Source: Brachypterus glaber
Taxonomy: Eukaryota > Arthropoda > Insecta > Coleoptera > Kateretidae
DNA: 64,000 nucleotides
Assembly: GCA_958510825.1 (NCBI GenBank)
Contig: OY294048.1
Span: 24,225,283-24,289,282, forward strand
Direction: 5' to 3'
Shown here: positions 56,250 to 64,000 of the stretch, piece after piece
Numbering within the stretch: position 1 is the stretch's first letter
Layout: each line of letters begins with the position of its first letter
Made by a program: the position numbers and the translations under genes
The notes under the pieces: model-generated
What the model saw: the letters and a program-made list of their open reading frames with translations, nothing else
Databases searched by the model: none
What the model was told of the DNA's origin: nothing

Positions 56250-57345
56250 TTTGGGGGCCTAGATTGGGTAATTGAAGGGAGCCAAAAGCCTGCATGAAGC
56301 TGGCGAATTCTTGCATGAAGGTGTGGATTTTTGAAATTTGGGATTGATCAAAAATATTGGGGGGATTTGCACTGGGACCTGGGGCCGCCTTGGGTTGTTG
56401 TGGGGTGGCGGCGTTGGTTGCCTTTTGGGCGTAGGAGATGCCCGGGGTGAATTTTTGGGTTGGGGGTATGACCCTTGTACGGGTTGGAGCGATGTTTGAT
56501 GGGTGTTTGGGGCATTTATGATAGTTTGCCGTGTGGGGGCCTAGGCAGTTGGCGCATTTTGCGTCCGTGTGACGGGGTTTTTCACACTTTGTTGTGTGGT
56601 GGTCTTGTGCGCATTTTACGCATTTGGCCGGGGCGTTGCAATTGGCCTGGGAGTGGCCGAAGAGTTGGCATTTGTGACATTGCCTGAATTTGGGTTTATA
56701 GGCCTGGCTTTCGACCTTTATGACTAGGTGTAGAAGCCTAGTCTCTTTAAATATGGGGTGCTGTTGTCCTGTCACCTTGGGAAGGATGACTAGGATCAGG
56801 GGCATGGGGGTCTTGTCTTTAGTGCGCGTCATTCTCGCGACTGACGTGGGGAGGTAGCCACGCTCGATAAGAGCGGCTTGGACGTCTGCGACGTCTATCT
56901 GGGTGGGGATTCCCCGGATTACGGCGTGGATTGCCTTGTCCTCCGGGAGGGTAAAACTATGATACGGAATTTTTTCGGTGTCTAAGTGCCTAGTGACTTT
57001 GCGGAAGTCGTCACTGGTCTGGGTGCGAATTTGCACTCCTTCGGAGGTATTTTTCGCGTGGAGGATGTTTACTTTTTGGGAGTTGAAGTGGCGGGACAAG
57101 GCTAGCCATTTTTCAGGGGCTCGAATGATGATGGGGGGGATTTTGGGGGTTTTGTGGGCTTCCTGGTCGGGGGGGGTTCCTGGGCCAGTAGCTTGGGTTT
57201 TTGGGTTTACAGGGGCCGGAGGGGTTAGCGACTTCTTCGGAGGCAGTCGCTTTGTCGGGGGTTTTTTGGGTCTTAGCGGGTTTTTCTTCTAGGTCTGAAT
57301 TTAATTTGTGTTTCCTTCTGCGCCGGTTTAAGCGCTTGCGCGGGG
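56242..57345 (-). CDS. LINE C gag, copy 2
   Basis: 57099-56242 is open, 285 residues from the internal Met. It has a Pre-C2HC-type region (AIHAVIRGIPTQIDVADVQ, RTKDKTPMPLILVILPK) and three Cys-His knuckles (CHKCQLFGHSQANC, CVKCAQDHHTTKC, CANCLGPHTANYHKC), the nucleic-acid-binding gag of Jockey LINEs. Upstream, 57345-57113 reads the proline/lysine-rich gag N-terminus (KRLNRRRRKHKLNSDLEEK) in frame with the short EN piece, and a stop separates the two. The end overlaps ORF2 by 8 bases. Confidence 0.8.
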
Positions 57346-57523
57346 AGCAGGAATAGTTGGGTATGGTACCCCTATGATGTGGTTTAAGACCAGTCTCTTG
57401 GATGAGGGCTATATCTATTTGATTTTCGTGTAGAAATTCTATGAGTTCCGGTTTTTTTGAATTGAGGCTATCAGCGTTCCAGGTGACTATTTTAAGGGCT
57501 CTGGGTTTTGTTTGTCTAGACAT
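57346..57523 (-). pseudogene. LINE C truncated EN start (copy 1)
   Basis: First ~59 residues of ORF2, identical to 56249-56072. It breaks off after TIPNYSC into gag sequence at the duplication junction. Confidence 0.8.
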
Positions 57524-58426
57524 TTTGGGGGCCTAGATTGGGTAATTGAAGGGAGCCAAAAGCCTGCATGAAGCTGGCGAATTCTTGCATGAAGGTGTGG
57601 ATTTTTGAAATTTGGGATTGATCAAAAATATTGGGGGGATTTGCACTGGGACCTGGGGCCGCCTTGGGTTGTTGTGGGGTGGCGGCGTTGGTTGCCTTTT
57701 GGGCGTAGGAGATGCCCGGGGTGAATTTTTGGGTTGGGGGTATGACCCTTGTACGGGTTGGAGCGATGTTTGATGGGTGTTGGGGCATTTATGATAGTTT
57801 GCCGTGTGGGGGCCTAGGCAGTTGGCGCATTTTGCGTCCGTGTGACGGGGTTTTTCACACTTTGTTGTGTGGTGGTCTTGTGCGCATTTTACGCATTTGG
57901 CCGGGGCGTTGCAATTGGCCTGGGAGTGGCCGAAGAGTTGGCATTTGTGACATTGCCTGAATTTGGGTTTATAGGTCTGGCTTTCGACCTTTATGACTAG
58001 GTGTAGAAGCCTAGTCTCTTTAAATATGGGGTGCTGTTGTCCTGTCACCTTGGGAAGGATGACTAGGATCAGGGGCATGGGGGTCTTGTCTTTAGTGCGC
58101 GTCATTCTCGCGACTGACGTGGGGAGGTAGCCACGCTCGATAAGAGCGGCTTGGACGTCTGCGACGTCTATCTGGGTGGGGATTCCCCGGATTACGGCGT
58201 GGATTGCCTTGTCCTCCGGGAGGGTAAAACTATGATACGGAATTTTTTCGGTGTCTAAGTGCCTAGTGACTTTGCGGAAGTCGTCACTGGTCTGGGTGCG
58301 AATTTGCACTCCTTCGGAGGTATTTTTCGCGTGGAGGATGTTTACTTTTTGGGAGCCAGCCTCAGCGGTTCGTGGGAATTGGCTTAAGTCCACAGTGTGA
58401 AAAGGGCTGCAACACTTAGCAAGCAA
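57516..58426 (-). pseudogene. LINE C gag, copy 1, frameshifted
   Basis: Same protein as copy 2 from SQKVNILHAKN onward. Its first ~25 residues (MLAKCCSPFHTVDLS) come from unrelated 5' sequence. A one-base deletion near 57780 (GTGTTGGGG against GTGTTTGGGG) shifts the frame after the third knuckle; the original frame continues as 57788-57516. Confidence 0.8.
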
Positions 58427-58551
58427 GCTTACAAGTGAGCATATGTTAGTTAGAATAATTATATACCAAAATAATCTTACTCAATGGAAATCTGCTGGGC
58501 GACGTCTGACCTCTTCACTGTCACTCACTCGACTAATTTGTGAATTATAAT

Positions 58552-58849
58552 AAATACTCTTGGCTACTTTTATAGGTATATTTTAGAAGCAGGTGTTTAA
58601 TCCTTTTAAGAAGAAAGATTAAGGATTACAAATTGTCCGAGATTAAGGATTAAAATATTAAATGCTAGGCTAAAATTACAATAACGCTGGAAATATCCTA
58701 TTAAAACATGTTATTTAATTGGTTTTAAATATTTAATCCCCAATTAACCATACTTAAAATGTTTTAGTAGGTACTAATAAGAATAATTATGTACAAGGAA
58801 CTTATAAAATTTGTTGTAAAAATACGTTCTTAAACTAAAAGTAGCATTA
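58552..58849 (-). other. 5' region of the RAG1-like element
   Basis: 58545-58797 is the inverted copy of 50545-50800 and leads to the transposase start once the LINE is removed. Non-coding; contains AATCCTTAATCTT repeats. Possibly promoter and 5' UTR. Confidence 0.6.
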
Positions 58850-59439
58850 AAACAGTTAAATTTCTCTATCAGGACAATATAAAAATGTTTAAATCAAGTT
58901 TTTTCAAAAACGTGCCATTTCGGGCAACTTTCTTTTTCATATTTTGATAGTACCATATGTTGGGAAAAAAGCATATAAAAAACCTGGGCGATTTTAAGCG
59001 TTGTTTTAAATTGATAATTACTATTTTTTCTCCTGTTCTCAAGTTAAACTGAGTAAAACATATTTTAAAAATAAAATATAGTGATTTTAAGCATACATAG
59101 GGATAAAACAAGACACTACTTTCATCTATAAAATTATTGTTTGTCGCAATATGGCGCATGACCTTGAAACTCCAATTTTTTGTTTTTTACATTGGTATGG
59201 ACTTTATCATATTCAGGGGCTTAATTATGAACAGATGCAAGTAATAAATAATATAAACCTAATTATAAGGCTTAATTTAGATCAATTAAGACCACATCTT
59301 AAAAGTCGAAGCACCATAACTTTTTCTCTATACCAAATTTTGAACTTTTAGGTATTGATTCATATAAAGGATCTTAAATGAAGCACATACCAAATTTCAT
59401 CAAAATCGAAAATATAAAATAAAATATGTTCCACCCTAG
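58850..59439 (-). repeat. Right terminal inverted repeat of the RAG1-like element
   Basis: Near-identical inverted copy of 51129-51760, with small indels. The 59151-59351 and 58869-59159 ORFs are chance. Confidence 0.8.
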
Positions 59440-59509
59440 TGGCGCGAAAAATTTTTTTTTCAGATTTTTCATTATGGTATTCGTAATCAGCGGTATCGAA
59501 AATATAAGT
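59440..59509 (+). repeat. 69-bp direct repeat, right copy
   Basis: Matches 51007-51075 in the same orientation, starting directly after the element end CCCTAG. Confidence 0.65.
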
Positions 59510-60175
59510 CCTTCGAGTGCATGTTGGTTGGGGGCCGGGTCAGAGCCGTGCTCTCTTGCCCAGCGGACTTGAATTTTGTATGTCTTAAATATAACTATGA
59601 TGATACTCCAGTTGGAGGGCCTTTGTTGTTCTTGTGGTATGGGTTGGGCTTGTGGTGTAGTTTTTTTGTTTAAAACACGAACGTTGACGAAGACGAAAAC
59701 AGACAACAACAAAAACGGATTCTACAAAACCTCTTTTTTTTTTTATTTATTTATTATTTTTTTTTTTAATCTTGTATATATATAAATTTTTACTATAAAA
59801 ATGGCTAAAACTGGGATGATTAGAGGGGATGTATTTTGGGATAGGTGGGGAGGGACGTTAGTATTATTTTAAAATCTGAAACATAAATACAATTTAGGAC
59901 AGGAGACAAAATAAATAATAAATATAGTAACGTGGACACTTGGGTGGCTTTCCGGTCGGGTAAAACATAATTTTTTTTTTGAATAACAGAAAAAACATAT
60001 TAAAAGAGGGGGTTAGTAGGTTTTTTTTTTGGGAATGGGTACTTAAAGCTAATTAAAAGTTACAGACAGAGACAAAATTTAAAAATAAATAGTTAATAAA
60101 TAAGTAATAATAAAAACAGACAGGTAACAAGACATTTAAAAGAAAAAGATAAAAAGTGATACAAATAGGGTGAGA

Positions 60176-62903
60176 TTAGGGGGGGTCTAGTAGGATGGTT
60201 TTAGGTCTTTTGTATTTTTGTCTTCGATCAGGGTCATAGTTAACGGCGGCTCTGATGAGCTTGTTGGGGTGTTCCTCGGCCCCTTTGAATCTGCCTCATT
60301 GCCAGAGTACGTAAGTACTCTGTCAATGGAGGCAGTTCCAGGTCCCTTCTGATATCCGAATTCCGTACATACCAAGGTGCTCCCACGCATATACGAATGG
60401 CCAAATTCTGTATTATTTCCAAGCGATTCAGGGTCGTTGGCGCGGCGTAGCCCCAGACACCACAGGCGTTCAGGAGGACTGGTCGGATGAGAGCTTTGAC
60501 ACAAAGTACCTTGGTTCGTAGGTTCATAGTGGGGCCTGAAAGAAGAAAGCGTAGTTGGTAAACCATCCCCCTTCCTTTGTTGGCAATATTATTAACATGT
60601 TTTGCCCATGTAAGGGACTTGTCTAGTGTGACGCCAAGGTACTTTACGTCGTCACTCCAAGGAATGACTTCACCCATCAATACCAGGCTCTCCGGTGGGC
60701 GAGTGCGTCTGCGTGTGAATAAAATGGCTTGAGTTTTTGTGGGATTGAGTTTGATTCGCCAGAAATCGCACCAATCGGCCATTTCGTCAAGCTGTAACTG
60801 AAGGGCTTTACTAACTATTTTGGGATCTCTCGATCTGGCGGTGAAAGATGTGTCATCGGCGTACTGTCCATTCTCAACGTTGGGGGTGGTTGGCATGTCG
60901 GAGAAGAATATCAGAAAGACTAAGGGCGCGAGGACTGACCCTTGAGCTACCCCCGCTAATATGTCCCTGATCAAAGACAGGACCGCCCCTATTCTCACCC
61001 TAAATTTCCGTTCCTTTAGAAAGGACCAGATTAATTTTATAATTCTGACCGGAAAGCCGAAACGAATAAGTTTGTAGATAACCCCAGGATGCCACACCCT
61101 GTCAAAAGCCTGTTGTACATCGAGCAGTACCAGGCCTGTGGCATCCTTGAGGTTAAAGCCCTCAGTGATTTGTTCGACAGTGCGTAAAAGTTGGTCTTGA
61201 GTGCCGTGGCCTGCCCTAAAGCCGAACTGTGTTTGTGGTATAATTCCGTGGTGGTCGGCGTGGGCTAGTATTCGCCTCGAAATCACTCTCTTGGCGATTT
61301 TCGAGAGGGAGGGGAGGAGGCTTATAGGACGGTAGCTCTGGACAAGTGATTTGTTTTTTTTGGGCTTGGGTATGACAATGACATGGGCCAGCTTCCAGGG
61401 GGCGGGGAAGTGAGACAGTCTTAGACAGGCATTGATGTACGAAGTTATCGCAGCAACAATCCTGTCTGGGAGGGCCTTCAGGGCCGCATTGGTGACTCCA
61501 TCGTAACCAGGGGCTTTGCAATTTTTTGTGGCCTTTATAAGGGTTCGTATCTCGCTAGTAGTGGCTGGTACAAAGGAGTCCTCAACAGGGGCCCCAAGAG
61601 TCTCCCTTACTGTCTCTTCCACCTCCTGGAAGTGGGCTACTAAGTCATTGTCTACGGGGTAGGGGGTGAACTGGTCTTCGAGGTGGTTGGCAAAGGCCTC
61701 GGCTTTCTCCTGATCGGTGTTTGCGAAGCCGCTAGGGGCTTCTATGGGAGGGGTAGTGTTACTTTTTTTGCCGATTAGGGCCTTTGCCGTTTTCCAGACA
61801 GACCCGTCCTCCTGATTAAGGGTAGCGAGCCTGTCTTGCCACTGGTCGTTGTCGAGGTCACGGAGGGCGGTCTTGACTTGGATATTTAGTCGGTTGTACA
61901 TCGCTTTGTCCGGGGGTAGTCTGGTGCGCTGTGCTAACTTTTTGGCTTTCCGTCTCTGGCTGATGAGTTCTTTAATTGGGGAGGGGATATCATAGGGGTG
62001 TTTAATAGGGACTGTCTTAGTTTTTGTGGCTGTTTTAAGGGCTGTAGTGATACTGGTTTGGAGATGCTCGACAGCTTCGTCTAGGTCAACTGTATTGTTG
62101 AGCCTTCTGACACTGCCGAACGTCTCCAGTAGCGCCCTTTTAAAAGTGGGCCAGTGGGTTGTCGTCCGTTGTCTTATGTCAGATTGCACCCTTCCTTCAA
62201 GGATAATGTGGACGGGGTTGTGATCAGAGGATAGTTCGGCTAGAGTTTGAATTGAGATGGGATTTACAATATTTACACAAAGGGCGATGTCGAGGACATC
62301 CGGCTGCTTGTTGAGGTCCCTGGGTAAATGTGTGTAGTCAGTGGGGCCGAATACAAACCAGCCCTTGTCATCCGAAAGACTTTTCACCTTAGAGCCATAA
62401 GGATTTATGACTCTAGAGTTCCAGTCCGGGTGTTTAGCGTTAAGGTCACCAGCCAATATGGTGGGCGTGTTATTATCAAGGATTTTATGGTAGTCTTCTG
62501 CGTGGAATATTTTCCCCGGGGGGTAATATCCTGAGACGACCTTGATATTCCCAGTGGACGTCCTTACCATAATGACTGTGTTTTCCAGAACGCTAGTTTT
62601 TATCGGATTCAAAGGGTGGTGATCTATATTCGACTTTACCAGTAGGGCTGTGCCGCCCTTTGGTCCCGCTCTATTTGTGGTGTAGGTATTATAATTTGGG
62701 AATTTCGCAGTTTCGCAGCCGTTAAAGTGAGTTTCGGATATTAGGCAGATATCTATGCTAAGTCTAGCGAGCAACTCACCCAGCTCTCTCTGTCGGTCTG
62801 TCAGACCTGCGGCATTCCAGGCCAGTATGCTCAGCCTATCCGGGCGTCTGGTAGAACCGTGGCTAGCCATTGATGCTACCATTGGCCAGGACATTCTGAA
62901 CAC
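60176..62903 (-). CDS. LINE D ORF2: AP-endonuclease + reverse transcriptase
   Basis: 887 residues from ATG 62903 to 60240. EN: LSILAWNAAGL, ICLISETHF (catalytic Glu), GDLNAKHPDWNS, SSDHNPV. RT: CKAPGYDGV, SYRPISLLPSLSKIAKR, QTQFGFRAGHGT, LLDVQQAFDRVWH, VAQGSVLAPLVFLIF, QYADDTSFTA (YADD at 60852-60863) and KYLGVTLDKSLTWAKHV. Length and motifs are those of a complete Jockey ORF2. In a GGGG run (minus strand, 60280-60283) one extra G seems to shift the last ~40 codons. The alternative frame gives a more typical end and stops at 60176. The start overlaps the gag end by 41 bases. Confidence 0.9.
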
Positions 62904-63945
62904 TCATAGCCAGTTGTGCCATCTGCGCAAACTGACTAAAAAACTGGTTGATTTGCTCTATAGACTTCAGCAAGTCCACTCCGGGGACTGCGATGCCTGC
63001 TGGAGGGGTGGGGGTTTTTGTTGTAGGGCCTGCTACCGCTTTGCTGTAAGACAAGGCGGTAGTTACCGGTTTCAAGTTAGGGACGGGAGGTGCAATCGTA
63101 GGGGGGGCTGTTTGAGGTGGGAATGATCGGGCAGGGTGTTTTGGACATTCTCGATAAGAAGCCACGTGTGGGCCGCCGCAGTTGACGCATGTGACGGGTG
63201 CCGATACAGGCTTGGTGCATTCGGACGACAAGTGGGGTTGTGTACATTTAACACAAGCGGGGATGGCGTTACACTTGCTTTGTGCATGTCCGAATTTTCG
63301 GCACCGGTAGCACTGACCGACACCACTGCGTCTGCGCAGTTCTTCGACTCTGATGGCTAGGTCTAGGAGGTGAGTGGTGTTAATGAGTTTTTCCCTCTCG
63401 GTTTTTGGAATGAGGACCAGGATAAGGGGCATAGGGGATTTCTCGGTGCCCTTGGTCATCCGATAAATTGTCGAGGGGTGAAAGCCTCCCCTCTTCAACT
63501 CATCTTTTACCTCGGACACCTCGATATTGGTGGGGATGCCTCTGAGGACGGCGTGAAACTGTTTTTCACTTGGCAGTGGATATGTAAAAAAATCCAATTT
63601 TTTCTCGAGGAAAAATTTGGTCATGGCCCGGTAGTCCGAGGGAGTCATGGGGTGGATCCTATAAGCCCCATTGGCAAATTGTGCCTTTGAGAACTTAAGG
63701 TTTTTCCCACAAAGCTCCCCCGAAAAATCTGACCAATTTCCGGTGATTTTTACCGTAATAGGTGGTATTTTTCCGTCTTCAGAGGTGTCTTGATTAGGTG
63801 GGGCGGGTGGGGGAGGTTTCCACGTGAGGGTAGGTGGAGGTTGCTGTTTGTCCCCCAAATTGGTATTTTTTGAGGGCGTGAACAGGGTAACAACGTGTTC
63901 GTCAGGTTCTTTTGATGATTTAGGGGCGTTGTTGTCGAGGGGCAC
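62863..63945 (-). CDS. LINE D gag, 360 aa
   Basis: Intact frame. Proline-rich, acidic/basic N-terminus; central Pre-C2HC-type region (FHAVLRGIPTNIEVSEVKDE, MTKGTEKSPMPLILVLIPK); three knuckles CYRCRKFGHAQSKC, CVKCTQPHLSSEC and CVNCGGPHVASYREC at about residues 195-260; proline-rich C-terminus. It binds its own RNA in relatives. ATG 63945 is chosen because it gives the full-length product; upstream sequence (T-rich, 63946-64000) is 5' UTR. Confidence 0.88.
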   Translation of the reverse strand: MPLDNNAPKSSKEPDEHVVTLFTPSKNTNLGDKQQPPPTLTWKPPPPAPPNQDTSEDGKIPPITVKITGNWSDFSGELCGKNLKFSKAQFANGAYRIHPMTPSDYRAMTKFFLEKKLDFFTYPLPSEKQFHAVLRGIPTNIEVSEVKDELKRGGFHPSTIYRMTKGTEKSPMPLILVLIPKTEREKLINTTHLLDLAIRVEELRRRSGVGQCYRCRKFGHAQSKCNAIPACVKCTQPHLSSECTKPVSAPVTCVNCGGPHVASYRECPKHPARSFPPQTAPPTIAPPVPNLKPVTTALSYSKAVAGPTTKTPTPPAGIAVPGVDLLKSIEQINQFFSQFAQMAQLAMSVQNVLANGSING

Positions 63946-64000
63946 AATAACAACGTCTCTTTTTTTTATTTGTTTGTTTTTTTTATTAGGGACTTTAGGA

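Larger units (their letters stand above)
54858..58539 (-). mobile_element. Jockey-type LINE C with internal duplication and deletion
   Basis: Flanked by a perfect 12-bp duplication GTGAATTATAAT (54846-54857 and 58540-58551), so both ends are known: 5' at 58539, 3' at 54858 with a (GAT)n-like tail. G+C is well above the surroundings. Order on the minus strand: 5' UTR, gag copy 1, start of EN, gag copy 2, EN joined to RT end, 3' UTR. 56072-57084 and 57346-58358 are a direct duplication at offset 1274. Confidence 0.85.
51120..59441 (-). mobile_element. RAG1-like (Transib superfamily) transposon with ~600-bp TIRs and nested insertions
   Basis: The outer parts 51129-51760 and 58850-59439 are near-identical inverted repeats beginning CTAGGGTGGAACATATTTTA (CAC precedes on the right; CACTGTGTA on the left). 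Between them, minus strand: 5' region 58797-58540, transposase start at 54805 to stop at 51919. A Jockey LINE (54858-58539) sits in the 5' region and a 1.2-kb TIR element (53471-54635) in the N-terminal coding part. Without them the element is ~3.5 kb. The Transib-like start CAC is seen, but no clean 5-bp target duplication. Confidence 0.65.
59510..64000 (-). mobile_element. Jockey-type LINE D, nearly intact, 5' end beyond window
   Basis: gag and ORF2 are both long open frames with the usual overlap. A ~450-base 3' UTR (60175 to ~59725) contains A-rich stretches; an A/T tail at 59723-59765 may be the 3' end. The piece 59510-59722 may be 3' UTR or unrelated. Base composition (G+C well above the AT-rich flanks) matches LINE C. 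The proteins are related to LINE C but not the same subfamily. Confidence 0.8.

Noticed and set aside
55935..57960. Plus-strand Gly/Trp/Cys-rich ORFs (55935-56159, 56475-56687, 56978-57292, 57712-57960)
   Set aside because: Antisense shadows of the GC-rich LINE C gag and ORF2; the two 70-82 aa ones are duplicates because gag is duplicated.
62026..63690. Plus-strand ORFs opposite LINE D
   Set aside because: Antisense shadows of intact gag and ORF2 with full motif sets on the minus strand.

Overview
The window looks like a piece of a large, AT-rich arthropod (most likely insect) nuclear genome. The reasons are the families present: Jockey-type and other LINEs, a BEL/Pao LTR retrotransposon, a decayed errantivirus-like element with an env remnant, a RAG1-like (Transib) transposase, Tc1/mariner, hAT-like and Penelope-like pieces, and dispersed inverted-repeat elements. 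Nothing suggests a prokaryote. I cannot name the species. A 200-base run of N at 16498-16697 is an assembly gap.

Layout. 1-2.9 kb: 3' half of an errantivirus-like element. 3.1-7.5 kb: a long palindrome (foldback) whose left arm holds a LINE tail carrying a terminal-inverted-repeat (TIR) element, plus a tRNA-derived SINE; the right arm holds a hairpin insertion. 7.5-10.4 kb: LINE tails and short repeats. 10.4-14.2 kb: a second long palindrome with a Tc1-like element in its left arm. 14.2-16.5 kb: ~110-bp repeats and a RAG1-like fragment. 16.7-18.0 kb: LINE RT. 18.0-18.6 kb: the only stretch that could hold host exons. 19.1-26.5 kb: a short TIR element, then a decayed minus-strand LINE interrupted by a 3.0-kb element with an exact 8-bp duplication. 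26.5-30.5 kb: ~115-bp and ~165-bp repeats, the array being split by a third copy of the TIR element. 30.5-37.9 kb: an almost intact BEL/Pao element, inserted in a 99-bp repeat. 38-44 kb: a GC-rich-ended TIR element and another decayed LINE. 45.6-49.7 kb: a satellite rich in TCGCG. 49.9-59.5 kb: Penelope RT remnant and a RAG1-like transposon with ~600-bp terminal inverted repeats, itself hit by a 1.2-kb TIR element and a 3.7-kb Jockey LINE. 59.5-64 kb: a nearly intact Jockey LINE running off the right edge.

Almost everything readable is self-replicating or formerly self-replicating DNA. Several insertions can be dated relative to each other because the host repeat is interrupted and the duplicated target is visible. 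The youngest are the BEL/Pao element (two 395-bp LTRs with one mismatch seen) and the two Jockey LINEs. The most unusual objects are the RAG1-like transposase pseudogene (51.9-54.8 kb), the BEL polyprotein with an in-frame 891-bp duplication covering RNase H, the family of TIR elements with 4-bp ATAT duplications, and two kilobase-scale palindromes.

All assignments come from reading motifs by eye. No database search was run, so family names at superfamily level are firmer than clade names. Boundaries are exact only where a target-site duplication is stated.
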